This document shows positions 1 through 12,305 of a stretch of 64,000 nt of DNA, one piece after another (position 1 is the first letter of the stretch; each line of letters begins with the position of its first letter). Source of the DNA: Cranoglanis bouderius. Lineage: Eukaryota > Chordata > Actinopteri > Siluriformes > Cranoglanididae. The notes under the pieces were generated by a model that ran no database searches, had not been told where the DNA came from, and saw only the letters and a program-made list of their open reading frames with translations. The position numbers and the translations under genes were made by a program. The DNA lies in the NCBI GenBank assembly GCA_023630585.1, contig CM042540.1, positions 18,522,074 to 18,586,073 on the forward strand, written 5' to 3'.

Positions 1-1645
1 CAGAACACTACTTAATGAATAATCCACACATACTGTGCATAGAGAAGATGCTCTTGCACATCACGTCTGTAAAATGTTTAATTCACCATCGATCTAATCA
101 GGCAGCTTTGCTCATTGTTGGATATGTTGAACCTGTGTTTTGTAAGTCCACCACGCACTGTGATTTTTCTCCACTGAGTTTATGTGCTCTGCATGTCTGA
201 CTCACTTTTCAGCCGTAAGCAGAACCCCTGCTGTTTGCCACAGAGTACGCTGCATGATTTCCTCCTCATCTGTTCTGCCTGTCTGATCAGCGTTGCTCTG
301 ATTAAGACATAGAGAGACACACCTGTCTGAGACCAGTGAGAGACAGTCATATTGAAAGAGTGAAAAATGCCAGCAAGGAAGATGATGTGAGTGAAACTGG
401 ATCAACTGGCCCCAACCTGCTGTCAGCCCCAGCCCCGCAAAGCAAGAACACACTCCCTGTGTGAGAATATGTGAGAAATGTGCGCCTTGGCTGCGGGGAC
501 TGGCTGTGAGGGCGTGGGGGGTGCTGTTTTTTAGGCACACAGGGACAGCCAGTAGAGTTCTTCCAAGAGCAACATGGTGCTGTGCTCAGTGCTGGAGGGG
601 ATGAAGGAAAGGATGGTCTGCAAGGCTTGGTGGAGATTTTTAGGGTCCCTGGCTAGAGATGAATGGAGGGCAACAGGAACTTTCAGCACATGACTTGGTT
701 AGGCACTGGTTTTAATGTAAATTTCCCTGCAGACATAACGAAACCTAGAGTGAAACTGTAGAGACATTTTAATGAAGAGGCAATTAATAGCATGCTGTGT
801 CATTTCTTTGCGTATGTATTGTGTGTTTGTTTGCTGCAGTGCAGTGATTTTTGCTTTGACCCAAAGATAGTGTATTGTTTTTGGATTCCAAAAAAATGAC
901 ACCAAATATCAGAGAAATAACATTTGTCTGAAGACAATGATGGCCTGGACATGAAGGACATGACTTTGACTTATATCATGACTTGCACTTAAGCTTATAA
1001 GACTTGGATTTTGACTCAACTTAAGATCTTCTGACTTCCTTTCAACATGAATGTACTGTATGTGACATGACTATGCCACTGTCTGAAGATGAGCTGGGTG
1101 GGACCGAAGCTGGAGAATTTTGTAAGGTGAGGGAATTTGTTGATATGAAACAGCGGATGCAGATGTTCAGATGTCCACATTCAGCAGCCGCATTGACCAT
1201 GGGCCTGCCAGCCCTGTGCAAATAACCCTGCATTGCTACAAATATGTAAATATGTTGACTTGGAAGGATCATCTCTTCCCCTCCAAACGTGCAGTGCCTG
1301 GGAGTGCGAGACAGTGAAGAGCAGAGGAAAACAGCTCCAGGATTCCTTATAAGGTCCTGTTTTGGTCTCCCACACCAGCTTCCCATCACATCCCTCAACT
1401 GGGTCAGTCTCACTTCAATCTGAGTACGTTCTGAACACAGACACGATTTACACCCCCACCAGCAGCACTGTCTCACACACTATCAGGGCCCAACAACAAA
1501 AAAATGTTTTTGAAATCTCACATTCACTCTGATACAATGAACACTTCAGCGTAACACACACACTCATGCAGCCATGGCAGTGCTTAACAGCAGCTACACA
1601 AACCTGCCAACAAGCTGATTGTTTAGCACAGTCATCATTGCTTTC
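1..1645. other. Unassigned DNA, no gene seen
   Basis: I see no supported gene. Short frames on both strands lack splice or motif support. Around 940-1040 the word GACTTG/TGACTT recurs in degenerate form, suggesting an old dispersed repeat. The rest looks single copy. Confidence 0.4.
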
Positions 1646-1649
1646 TGTG

Positions 1650-1696
1650 GTGTGTGTATGTGTGTGTGTGTGTGTGTGAGTGTGTGTGCGTGTGTG
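1650..1696. repeat. (GT)n microsatellite, imperfect
   Basis: A GT tract interrupted by TATG, GAG and GCG, so it is an older, non-pure array. Confidence 0.85.
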
Positions 1697-2074
1697 GCTT
1701 ACTCATATGGGTACTGCCCCTCCCACCACCTTCCCATGCCACAGCTGAACTCTGCATGCCCTCTGATGGGCTCATGATTAAAAAGGGGAAGGACAGAACG
1801 AAAAAAGCAGAAACCTCACTAGTTCTCATTTTCCATGGTGCTACCTCTTTCTTTGGTATGTGTGGTTGGTCTCACTCTGTGTATGAGTGTATGTGTGTGT
1901 GAGATGGGTATCAGTCCAGGGCTGGGTGGCTTTGTGGGTACAAGCCTGTGGTTTGGGTCTCAGTGAAGAAAGAGGTTTGAGCTGGTTGTAGGCTCCTCCG
2001 CTGCCACACTGAGACATACTGGCACCACAATGGTAGAGCTTGTTCCTTTATACATCCAAAATACGGAAACGCCA

Positions 2075-2076
<2 letters not shown>

Positions 2077-2138
<62 letters not shown>
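2077..2138. repeat. (GT)31 microsatellite
   Basis: An uninterrupted 62-bp GT tract. Its purity suggests it is likely length-polymorphic. Confidence 0.95.
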
Positions 2139-2141
<3 letters not shown>

Positions 2142-2810
2142 AAAGATGGAAAAAAAGGGTTGAGAAATATGCTTTTGTCCTCATGTCCACTGCATATGTT
2201 CATAAGTGTGCGTAAGTTCAAACTGTTCATCAAGCCGATTATATCTCGAGTATTTGGATTATTGCAGCCCGTTGGCTCTAGTGCAGACTGCTGATTAGGT
2301 TGAATAGGAAACATGTCATAAATTCTGGAGTGTCGGCGTGCTTGCCTGATCTCAGATCAGTAATGACGACCCTCTGGATGGGATGTGCGCTCGTTCAGGC
2401 TGCCCCGTGCCCCATTTGCGTGTCTGCCCAGTGCCAGCAGTGGGCCCAGGTTGAGCTTGGCTGATTGCTCTATCAGGTTCCTGGCTCGGCTACTTCCTGC
2501 CCCTGGCTCCTTGCAGCTGGTATTGTTCTCAGGGCAGTGTGGCCCCCTGCTCCTTTAGCGCTGCTCCATCCATCTATCTTTTCCCTGAGCTGGCAGCAAT
2601 CTGGGCACTCTCCACACTGTTGGCCTCAACCCCAGCAGGATGTGGAGCTCAGCATTTGTGTGTGTATAAGTGAGTGCATGCATTTCTGTTCTTTTTTTTT
2701 CTCCTCCTTTTTTTTTTCTCTGATTTTGGGTCTTGGCTGACTTTTTTACCTCTCAAAGAATTTGGAAAGGCCATGAGATTTTTTTTTTTCTGCATGATTT
2801 TCAGTACTGC

Positions 2811-2834
2811 TCTCTCCCTCTCTCTCTCTCTCTG

Positions 2835-2910
<76 letters not shown>
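2811..2910. repeat. (TC)n microsatellite, interrupted
   Basis: A 100-bp polypyrimidine tract of TC with TGTC and TTTC interruptions. It follows two T-runs at 2692-2716. The purine-pyrimidine mirror symmetry could allow triplex (H-DNA) structure. Confidence 0.92.
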
Positions 2911-2911
<1 letters not shown>

Positions 2912-3250
2912 GTGCCTGCTGTGGCTTCTCAGTAATAGATTTCATATGTTGCTGCAGTTGACATCAGTCTTAAACTATTTTACATGTGATCTGTGATATT
3001 TCCTGAGGAAATCTGTCAGATATTTATTAAAGGATAATAAAATAAACCTCTCTTGTTCTCCTCTCGCTTTCTTTCTCTTGTCCTTCTCTCACTCTGTTTT
3101 TTTTCTTGTATACCTTGTCCCTTCCTCTCACTGTTGGCTTGGAAGCAAACTTGATTGTATTATTGTAGTTACTCATGCCTTTAAATGTTTCTTTTTTGGG
3201 AAACAATTTCCTTCCATTCATCGGATGTGCTGCAGGTCAGGACTGGGTTT

Positions 3251-3253
<3 letters not shown>

Positions 3254-3304
<51 letters not shown>
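3254..3304. repeat. (GT)n microsatellite
   Basis: A pure GT tract of about 51 bp, ending in a short G-run. Confidence 0.93.
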
Positions 3305-3307
<3 letters not shown>

Positions 3308-3692
3308 GGGTCTGTCTCACTATGGGGGTCTCTTCCCTGCTTTATCTGCTCCCTCTCCCCTCCTCTTTTTGCTTCTTTCTTTTCTCTAGACATAATACAG
3401 TTTCATGTACTGCGTTGCTTTAGGCCACTGTCTTATTCAGGACACACTCTCATACATTCAGTAGACAGCCATGACATTAAGGCATGCCATGAGATCCAAA
3501 ACATGCTTTACCTTATAAAGACATTCACACTTTTGTGCGGGGTATATGTGCTTGCACTTCTGGAAATTGTGGAGGACAACGCGTTTTGCTTTTCACAAAA
3601 TGTCTTGAATTTATGAAGTGTCTCAGGGTATTACCGTGAATACACTTATATGGACCTCTCTTCACTGGGACTCCTGTATCAGTCAAGGACTA

Positions 3693-4600
3693 CAGTGGGG
3701 GGGAAAAGTATTTGATCCCCTGCTGATTTTGTATGTTTGCCCACTGACAAAGAAATGATCAGTCTATGATTTTAATAGTAGGTGTATTTTAACAGTGAGA
3801 GACAGAATAACAACAAAAAAATCCAGAAAAACGCATTTCAAAAAAGTTATAAATTGATTTGCATTTTAATGAGGGAAATAAGTATTTGACCCCTTCGACC
3901 CTTGTTGGCAATCACAGAGGTCAGACGTTTCTTGTAGTTGGCCACCAGGTTTGCACACATCTCAGGAGGGATTTTGTCCCACTCCTCTTTGCAGATCCTC
4001 TTCAAGTCATTAAGGTCTCGAGACTGACGTTTGGCAACTCGAACCTTCAGCTCCCTTCACAGATTTTCTATGGGTTTAAGGTCTGGAGACTGGCTAGGCC
4101 ACTCCAGGACCTTAGTGTGCTCCTTCTTGAGCCACTCCTTTGTTGCCTTGGCTGTGAGTTTTGAGTCATTGTCATGCTGGAATACCCATCCATGACCCAT
4201 TTTCAATGCCCTGGCTGATGGAGGGAGGTTCTCACCCAAGATTTGACGGTACATGGCCCCGTCCTTCGTCCCTTTGATGCGGTGCAGTTGTCCTGTCCCC
4301 TTAGCAGAAAAAGAAACTCCCTTTAAGAGAGTGCTCCTAATCTCAGCTCATTACCTGTGTAAAAGACACCTGGGAGCCAGAAATCTTGCTGATTGATAGG
4401 GGATAAAATACTTATTTCCCTCATTAAAATGCAAATCAATTTATAACTTTTTTGAAATGCGTTTTTCTGGATTTTTTTGTTGTTATTCTGTCTCTCACTG
4501 TTAAAATACACCTACCATTAAAAGCATAGACTGATCATTTCTTTGTCAGTGGGCAAACATACAAAATCAGCAGGGGATCAAATACTTTTTTCCCCCACTG
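3693..4600 (-). mobile_element. Tc1-like element, internally deleted copy
   Basis: The 908-bp element starts CAGTGGGGG and ends CCCCCACTG, and TA is present on both sides (3691-3692 and 4601-4602), as expected for Tc1/mariner insertion. Each end contains a second, inner copy of the repeat (around 3877-3894 and 4398-4415), the IR/DR arrangement known from Sleeping Beauty-type elements. The two ends are joined to only the C-terminal half of a transposase on the minus strand. Compared with the longer copy at 18819-20368, about 640 bp is missing, with the junction near 4318-4323, removing the DNA-binding domains and the first catalytic Asp. The copy cannot move by itself but keeps both ends, so it could have been mobilised in trans. 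Confidence 0.9.
3893..4312 (-). pseudogene. Tc1 transposase, C-terminal fragment
   Basis: Minus-strand remnant of a DDE transposase. The frame at 4057-4254 shows the second catalytic Asp in a QHDND motif and, 34 residues later, the Glu in PIENL, the DD34E spacing of canonical Tc1. A stop follows IENL where the related family sequence has a Trp codon (TGG read as TGA). Further C-terminal sequence continues to about 3893. The usual PKH after the second Asp reads SKL here. The N-terminal half is deleted, not merely frameshifted. Confidence 0.85.
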
Positions 4601-4602
4601 TA

Positions 4603-5320
4603 TGTGTTAAGATAGAGATACATATGCAACAAATTAATTGGATTATTAATTAATTATTACAAGGTGTCCAGGACCTGTAATGAATTTTTTTTAGAATTAT
4701 TATTACATTATTACATAATGTTTCATAAACTCTTCTAGTAAGTCACTGCCACTCATTCACTGTTTTTTACACAGCTCCAGTGTGTAGATATGGTGTAAAT
4801 AATCTAATACATGCCCACCTGTTCCTCCTCAAATAAATTGTTGTTAATGCCATTCAAAAACACTAAACATGTGTTTTCTATTCACGAATTTTGCTTGCAT
4901 TTTAAGTCCATATCAACTGTTTAAAAAACATTATCATTATAACAGTTTCTTTTAAACGTCATTTTCTTGGTTATTGTTACCTATAATGAAAGATTATTAC
5001 TTTCTTTATTTGAAGCGTTATTACTTTCCTTAAATTTTAAAAGTTGCAAAAGGAAGCAAACCATACGGTTTTACTTTCAAGACCAGAGGAAAGTAATTAA
5101 ATGCACGAAATAGCCAGCAACCACAACAGTGATGTTAAAACCAGAACAACTTCCAAATGTTATGAAGAAGGACCGACTTAAATTAGCTTAAATTACCCCC
5201 CACCCCAGATTCAACCCAAATCTCTGTTCTTGAAATGGATGTGGGGCTGGCAGTACACCAGGACTGCTATGGAAATGTGAGGCATCGAATGTTCAAAATT
5301 GTGTGGGCTTGTTTTATTTT
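4603..5320. other. AT-rich unassigned DNA
   Basis: AT-rich DNA without a supported frame. No clear terminal repeat or tandem array was seen between the Tc1 element and the small inverted-repeat element that follows. Confidence 0.35.
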
Positions 5321-5324
5321 AATA

Positions 5325-5592
5325 AATGGTAACACTTTATTTGGATAGCCCACTTTAGACCTTCTACAAACCATCTATAGACTGTCATGAAACAGTCTAT
5401 CAGCCTGTTAGTTAATTCTCTACATGTAAAATTATGTTTATCTTTTATCCAACCTTCAACAACACGCCATAAAATTTTCATGAGAGTCCACATGAACTGG
5501 ATTTGAAATTGTGATAAGACTATAAATGAGCTGTTAGTCAATAATCTACAGAAAATCAAGAGCTATAATCTTGACTATCCAAAAAAAAGGGG
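5325..5592. mobile_element. Possible MITE-like inverted-repeat element
   Basis: The left side carries a GGTAACACTTTATTTGGATAG-type end and the right side carries CTATCC followed by an A-run, giving a short inverted match around TTTGGATAG. Frequent fish repeats have a similar ACACTTTATTT end, but the right boundary and target duplication are not clear. Confidence 0.35.
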
Positions 5593-5700
5593 GGAAAAAT
5601 AGTCTATAGAGTGTGTTTAGACTATCTACTAAACATCAACAACCATTGTTGATGCTGACTTATTGTTCAGAGAATATACGTATATATACTCTATATTGTG

Positions 5701-5996
5701 GCTTAGTGGTTAGCACGTTTGCCTCCGTCGTTGGGGGTTAGAATTGCACCTCCACCCTGTGTGGGGAGTTTGCATGTTCTCCTCGTACTTTGGTGTTTCC
5801 TCCAGGTACTCCGGTTTCTTCCCTCAGTCCAAAAACATGCAGTGTAGGCTGACTGGCATTTCCAAACTGTCCATCGTGCGTGCATGTGTGTGTGATTGTG
5901 CCCTGTGATGGGTTGGTACCCTATCCAGTGTGTCCCCCACCTTGTGCCCCAAGTTCCCTGGGATAGGCTCCAGGGTCCCTGTGGATGGATAGATGA
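5701..5996 (+). repeat. tRNA-derived SINE, family 1
   Basis: The head has an A-box-like GCTTAGTGGTTAGCACG, followed by a degraded B-box region and the body shared with seven other copies in the window. It ends in a GGATGGATAGATGA tail. Several CpG sites of the family are mutated, so this is an old copy. No clean target duplication was found. Confidence 0.8.
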
Positions 5997-6063
5997 ATAC
6001 ATATACAGTATTTATATATTTACAGTATGTGTATATAACAGTGTTGAGATTGCATAATATACA

Positions 6064-6168
<105 letters not shown>

Positions 6169-6423
6169 TATATGACTATATAACAACTTTGTATTGGCGT
6201 TTGTTGACACATCTTGTGACTTTTTGACTTGATTGTTTAGAAATTTGCACTACAAATGCCATTGAAATTATGTAGATATACATACAAGCAATAAAACACA
6301 ATCCAAAGCACCCCGAAGTTGATGAGTTTCGAATAAAAGCACATCTGGAGACACTGGAGACTCGTTCCATAAATATTAAATAAATGTCACCTTGCAGAAA
6401 GCTTAACCATATCAACAATTATA

Positions 6424-6933
6424 CTGTGGGTTTCAGAAGTATGAGACCAGATTGAAATAATTTTCATTTAAAACTTGAAATAAACAGAAAGTTAAGAAAT
6501 TTTAAACAAAGAAAGGAAATGTTCAATATCTTGAATATTCAGTATTTCTGATTCTGCACTATTTCTGTGTCACTATTTAAAGTTAAACATTTGTGATATT
6601 GACCGCGTTAACTCCTTTATACACAAAGGTCCAATTCTCCTTGAGTCTTATCCCTTCCATTGAAGCAGGTGTTCAGATGACACTTAGATTTGATCTAACA
6701 TCATCAGGTTTTACATAAACTTGTAGAGTCTGTGCCAGCTTGAGTACACACTGTCATTAAAGCAAAGTGGGGGAGATACTGAATACCAAGATATTCTGAA
6801 ATTCATGTAAATATTTCTAAGATTCTATTTTTCATTCAATAATATAATTTGTAATGAAAATGTTGTATTAAATTAGAAAGGAAGCAAAATAGAAGCATTT
6901 TCAATAGTGGTCTCAGACTTTTGGACTTCACTG
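6424..6933. mobile_element. Tc1-type MITE, 510 bp
   Basis: The left end CTGTGGGTTTCAGAAGTATG and the right end, reverse complemented, CAGTGAAGTCCAAAAGTCTG share TGAGACCA immediately inside. TA occurs on both sides (6422-6423 and 6934-6935). The interior has no transposase frame. A related half-element lies at 60985-61249 in the opposite orientation, sharing the GAACATTTCC and TTTGTTT segments. Confidence 0.75.
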
Positions 6934-6939
6934 TACATT

Positions 6940-8039
6940 TTTCTGTGTTAAATAATCCACTTGTCCACTTATTCACATTAGATGATTGTAGAGTGTTGGC
7001 CATACAAGTCCATGTTAATGAGTTGTTATAGAAAGAATAACATTAAAACATGAGATTTGCCTTGAAGCTGGCACTATGTTGTGCTGTTATAAGAAATTAA
7101 TCAGCACTTTCTGACCCAGATCTTACCATTCAACAGCGATGTGGTATAATACTGCAGTGACTTTGTGTCATCATGAAGTGATATCCTTTCCTCAGAGGAA
7201 ATATTGTACTACATCACCATCGCTTGTGCATACTGCACTAAGAGCTGTCTTCATGGAGAACACAATCCTACTGAATCACTGTGTCACCCTTGTTAAATAG
7301 TAACGAAAGGCAGACCATAAGCTGAGGAAATGTCATGTTTCCCAGCATCGGTCAGTCCAGTGTTCCAGTGCCACGTGCTGAACCTTATGACCAGCAGCAA
7401 CCCAGAAGCATGTGACTGCCAAGCAAAAAAAAAAACCTTTTTTTTTACAGAAGTGCTTCTAACCTATATGAACTCACCATATTAAAAGCAATGGCCAAGA
7501 AGTGTTGTTATTCCTTGTGATAAATGCACCCTCCTGTCTCAGTATACTCCCAACCAACTATTTGGTGATAATTCAAACATTTTCATTGGAAAAGTATGGT
7601 GCTTCTCATGCACACAAACGCATGTATGTCATATATCACATCCATTATTTGTTTTTCATGTTCCTTTCTTTTCCCCTTCCTCTTCATTGCCTGGAACACA
7701 CCAGAGCTGGAAAACAAACGTATCAGCACTTGGCATTGTGAACCCTAGAATTGCCCTGTGTCCCTGCTCCCCTCCTTCTGCTTTTCTCTTTCATCCCACT
7801 CCCAGCAGTACACCCGCTTCACTCTTTCTGGGGTCCCCTGACGGCAGTACCCATAATTCACCCAGAGACACAACACCCACACCATGCTCTCACTAACCTT
7901 TATAGAGCAGCCAAGACACAGCAAGAGGGGGAGTGAGGCAGGGGCTGGGCAAATACTTTCACTGCCTGTCATCGGGCCCCTGACCATGAGCAAGGCCAGG
8001 CCATGCACAGGCACCCTCTGAGGCTCAGAGCAGTACAGC

Positions 8040-8040
<1 letters not shown>
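6940..8040. other. Unassigned DNA, no gene seen
   Basis: Moderately AT-rich to 7660, then C-rich from 7740 to 7960. Frames across the C-rich part overlap on both strands without motifs. No repeat boundary recognised. Confidence 0.35.
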
Positions 8041-8045
<5 letters not shown>

Positions 8046-8115
<70 letters not shown>

Positions 8116-8151
8116 CTGGGCAGCAAAGATACAGAGGGGGGGGGGGGGGGG
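8046..8151. repeat. (GA)n microsatellite plus poly(G) run
   Basis: A pure GA tract (8046-8112) is followed 24 bp later by a run of about 16 G (8136-8151). Together they form a strongly purine-rich strand with triplex and quadruplex potential. Confidence 0.93.
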
Positions 8152-8159
8152 TTAGGAAA

Positions 8160-9515
8160 TTGACAAATAATCTGGAGAAACAATGAAGCTAGAGATGGTT
8201 GTAAAACTGAGTGATTAAGTCATGAAGGGAGATAGCCAGGTGAAGGACATCAGAAGACAGAGACAAGAGAGAGCAGTGCAGCGATTTTGAAGCAAATGGA
8301 AAGGGACAGAGGGAGAAGAAGAAAATGGAATTAGGGTACACTGTGCCTGCTTTTCTCAGCATATGTCTGTGTCAGTGCATGAAGATTTATTTGTTTGTCT
8401 CTCTGTCACATTTGTAATGAGTTCCATATTGCCGCCCGACAGACTTGCATCAGCAGCACAGTACACATAGCAAACCCTAGACTCCTCTTTCTCCACCAGC
8501 TTCTTCTCCTCTCTAGTCTTCTCCACTACAGGAATCCCAGTGTACATAACAGCCATCATATGTTCACTGCAGACCTGACTCTCCTCTCGGCACATGGCAC
8601 ACAGCAAAAAAACGTTGGGTGGTTCAGAGACCAAAACATGGAATTTCCGCCTATTTTGGGAGTACCTGTGTTTTGCATTAGATTTATTTGTGACGTCACA
8701 CTCCACAGTAGTAGTAGTTAATGGCTCGTATGAAAATAGACACTCAGGGCTTTAAGAATTTGCATTTTTATAAGTATTTCTTTTTTACCTAGCCTCTTAC
8801 ATTTAAATGTTATAATATTATTGTGGCAGTTGTATACAGTGTCTTACTATCAAAAAGCTTTACTTGTGCTGTCCGTTTTGAATTGTTTGCCCAGCAGGGG
8901 GCTCACACCCCTCCCTTTACCCATTGTCCTGCTCACCAGCAGCTAAACACAGTCACGATACTCTACACACAGAAACCCAACAGTGTCCTGACTAATCTTA
9001 TAACCAATTGGCAGCAATAAAATAATTCATTTCAATAATTCAATTGAAAATGTCTGATACGTCAATTTCCATTCCACCAGCAGAATGGAACTGCTAGTTT
9101 ACTGCTAGAAAGGGTTAAACCCAATGGCTGAGTTACATATATTGAATAGTTTAGTTCGGTTACATTTGTTAGCTTATTTGCTTGGCTGCTGTAGGTCTCA
9201 GGTGTTGCCGAATTAAGATAAAATTTAAAATGAGTGTATTTTCACAAACATATTTTCTGTTGCACAGATCTGATGTTATTCATGATAGAACACTCTATAA
9301 TATTAGGTTTGTTATATTCAGCAGAGATAAACAGATCATCACAAAATTTGTGATGGTTTGTAAACATACCGTTGCAGGTTTTTACTGCTGTCTCTATGCA
9401 GTCTAGTATATATTACACACATGTGTGTGACTACACATTGCACCTACATGCAACATGCAAGTATTAAGTATTTAAAAATGAAGTATCTTTTTTTTTTTTT
9501 TTTTTAAGTTTTTCT
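8160..9515. other. Unassigned DNA with two regulatory-like words
   Basis: No gene is supported. A full palindromic CRE word TGACGTCA sits at 8691-8698, and a CTCF-core-like CCAGCAGGGGGCT sits at 8891-8903. Both are short enough to arise by chance. An A-run/T-run precedes the SINE at 9519. Confidence 0.35.
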
Positions 9516-9518
9516 ATG

Positions 9519-9735
9519 GAGCCTATCCCAGGAACAGTAGGTGTTTGTGCACTTATTCACACCTAAGGGTAATTTAGACAAGATAATTCACCTACAGGAA
9601 TATGTTCTGGAGGTGGGATGAAACCAGAGAACCCAGAGAGAGGAAAGTCACACAGACATGGGGAGAACATTTAACTCCACACAAACAGTAACCCGAGCTC
9701 AGGATAGAACTGGGGACCCTGAAATCATGCCACCA
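9519..9735 (-). repeat. SINE family 2, degraded, minus strand
   Basis: Reading the minus strand gives the head (GGTGGCATGATTTC), a B-box-like region and the body words shared with the copies at 14161, 50728 and 51181, ending at GGGATAGGCTCC. Many substitutions mark it as old. Confidence 0.65.
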
Positions 9736-9737
9736 TG

Positions 9738-9930
9738 TCTATTTCAGAAGTATGATATAATAGCATTAGGTGTGACTGCTACTACAGACTCATTTGCAGG
9801 TGGAGTCACTGCAAGCAACAGGTGTAATTACATCTATTGTGACTGCTAGCAGAGATATGATTGTATCTATTGTGAATGGTAATACAGGTATATTTGTATG
9901 TGAAGTCACTGCTAGCATAGGCTTAATTCC
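9738..9930. repeat. 33-bp degenerate tandem array, left segment
   Basis: Units begin at 9771, 9804, 9838, 9871 and 9904 with lengths 33-34 bp, each opening with TGTGACTGCTA or AGTCACTGC and closing near ATCTAT. Similarity between units is partial, so the array is old. An 11-residue period therefore appears in any frame through it, but stops occur and no protein is supported. The array resumes at 10512. Confidence 0.7.
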
Positions 9931-10500
9931 AAGTTCTTCTGGTTGAGTTCTCATCACTTGGAAATCACTCGCTGTTGCTGAGGATGACCCATCATGGACA
10001 GCCTAAAGATCAGTGAGATTACTGAGGATGGTACCACTTAAAAACCGTGGAGATGGCTTCGAACTGCAACTGATATGAACAGTTTTGCTATAATAGCTTA
10101 GGACTACAATTGCTACGATAGCTTTAGGACTGCAACTGCCATGAACAGTTCTGCACTCAAGTCTCCTGGTTATGAATTTCCTGGTTGCACAGTTGCACTT
10201 TTTGACTTTGTAGTACACAGTTATAAAAGGGAATTATTTATAATTGCGCATCTCTTGTCACCCAGATGAGGATGAGTTCCCTTTTGAGTCTAGTTCCTCT
10301 CAAGCTTTCTTCCTCATATCATCTCAGGGAGATTTTCCTTGCCACCGTCACCTCCGGCTTGCTCATTAGGGATCATTTAAAATTTATATCCTGAATTTAT
10401 GTATTTCTGTAAAGCCACTTTTTGACAATGTCCATTGTTAAAAGTGCTATACAAATAAAAATTGATATTAAATAAATAAATAAATAAAATAAATAAATAT
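9931..10500 (+). repeat. Dispersed retroposon-like repeat splitting the 33-bp array
   Basis: The 3' part (from about 10290) matches the repeats at 21780 and 16620: CCTTGCCAC, GGCTTGCTCATTAGGG, TGTAAAGC, TGACAATGTCCATTGTTAAAAGTGCTATACAAATAAA, then an (AAAT)n tail. This tail form resembles LINE and LINE-mobilised SINE 3' ends in fish. The upstream part (9960-10260) is probably the same unit, because the flanking array is interrupted over exactly this stretch. No coding frame is seen. Confidence 0.6.
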
Positions 10501-10511
10501 TGCAACTCAGT

Positions 10512-10717
10512 TGTGACTGCTTCTTTTAGGACTGTTATCACAGCCGTAGAAGTGTTCATCTGCTGTGACTAGTACCACAGAAATAATTACATTTATTGTG
10601 TGTAATAGCGTTGCTGTAATTGCATCTAGATTCTCTGCCAGCAGATTTATCTTTAGTCATCTCACAGGCATAACAGAATGTAGAGTCACTGTAAGCAGAA
10701 GCACTACATCTGGATCT
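10512..10717. repeat. 33-bp degenerate tandem array, right segment
   Basis: Units start at 10512, 10564, 10597, 10630 and 10684. Exact 33-bp spacing is seen for 10564/10597/10630. Unit sequences match those of the left segment (TGTGACTAGTACCACAG compared with TGTGACTGCTAGCAGAG). Confidence 0.65.
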
Positions 10718-10729
10718 TTAATTTGGGTT

Positions 10730-11415
10730 AACGTTGATCTGGGGACTGCCATCCTGAGTTCAGATTTGTAGGGTATGTGTGAGAGAAGAGCTCAGGTAGA
10801 ATCTGGCTGACTGAAAACTCATGCTCTTGTTGAAGTTGAGTTCGAGCATTTAGGATCTGGCAGTCTGTCAGCACTGGATTTGGACAATAGGAAAAGAATG
10901 TGTCAGGAGGAGGTGGTAAATGGAGGGCTTGGTGATGTCTGTTGAGTTGCTTCATAAGCCTGGACATCTTTCATTTTATCCACTTGAAAATTCCCGATTG
11001 AGATGTTTACAAATATTTTTACTGTATGGTGTATTGCTTATCGCTGACTCGAATGCAAATGGAGTAGTTTGGATGTGTCACACTTTGATGAATGTGGCGC
11101 TCCACAGTCAGCAGAGACTGGACAAGGGAGCATTCCTCTAAGAGGAGCTCACTAACTGTGGTCTGGAGGGTGTATCTGTTTGTGTGTGTGGGATGCAGGG
11201 CATGTGTTGTTACTTGGAACTGTGACTATCAGATGCACACATGCGAAAGTTAGCTCTGGGAAACGGGCATGGTGGAGTGCAGCTGAGTGAGTGGGGAGTG
11301 TGGAGGATTCAAAAAATGAATTAAGTCATTTGGGCTTTACTGCAAGTCACACCCCAGTTCAACAAAAAGGCAGAGCGTGCTGCAATGTAACCAAGAGCCC
11401 ATTCCAAATCAATAA
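10730..11415. other. Unassigned DNA, no gene seen
   Basis: No supported exon or repeat boundary. Frames are short and lack motifs. Confidence 0.35.
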
Positions 11416-11417
11416 GA

Positions 11418-11498
11418 ACACACACACACACACACACACACACCCACACACACACCCACACACCCACACACACACACACACCCACCCACACACACACA
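11418..11498. repeat. (CA)n microsatellite with CCCACA interruptions
   Basis: An 81-bp CA tract with at least five CCCA interruptions, an older and probably more stable array. Confidence 0.92.
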
Positions 11499-11773
11499 GT
11501 CTAAATCAAGCACCCCTCTCTTATTATTCTCCCCCACCCCGGGAGACTCAGCTTTCTTGGCAGTACTCAGGAATAAGCCACCTGCAAACCCCACACCCCC
11601 TCTCTCTCACTTTCTGATTGTATGTGTCTGCTCTTTCATATTAAATAAGCCTCTCATATATGAGTTGAGCTCCAGATGAACCTGTGTACACACAGATGCA
11701 CAGACTTACCTAACATGCATCAACAAGCATCTGCACAGAGGACCAGAACTTTAGACGTGGCTGCTCTCATCCT

Positions 11774-11775
<2 letters not shown>

Positions 11776-11840
<65 letters not shown>
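11776..11840. repeat. (TC)32 microsatellite
   Basis: A pure TC tract of about 65 bp within a longer pyrimidine-rich stretch. Confidence 0.93.
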
Positions 11841-11843
<3 letters not shown>

Positions 11844-12305
11844 CTGCCTCTCTAACTCTCTCCCTTGTTCCTAACCTTTGACCTCTCACAGGGACTGAAA
11901 GTTCCCCCTCCACCTGGGATGGAGAGGGAAACGGGGATTTTTCCAGAATAAATTATTGCCTTCTCTCTCCTGTATTCCAACACTCCCTCCTTCGTTCTCT
12001 TACTTTATCCTCTGCCTGGCTCTCCCTTGCCTCCTTGCCATGTCTGCCAAGAGGAAAGAGATGGCATGCAGAAGGTGTGTGTATTAGTGTTTTTACATTT
12101 AGAACCTGTGACATTCTCAGCATACTTTTACCAGTAATGTAGCTGTCTAATGGTATTTTATTGTAATCGCATTTGTAATTCATGTCCCATAATATTTGCA
12201 TGTACACTTATGGCATTTGGCAGATGCAATTTAGAGAAGTACTTGTCTACTTGGAAAACATATCCATTTCATTTGCATTTGCTCATTTGGCTGAAGCCTT
12301 TTATC

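Noticed and set aside
202..540. 112-codon minus-strand frame
   Set aside because: Overlaps another open frame on the same strand, has no motif, splice sites or composition bias typical of exons.
1042..1476. 144-codon minus-strand frame
   Set aside because: No recognisable domain. Cys- and Ser-rich text typical of non-coding sequence. No supporting splice sites.
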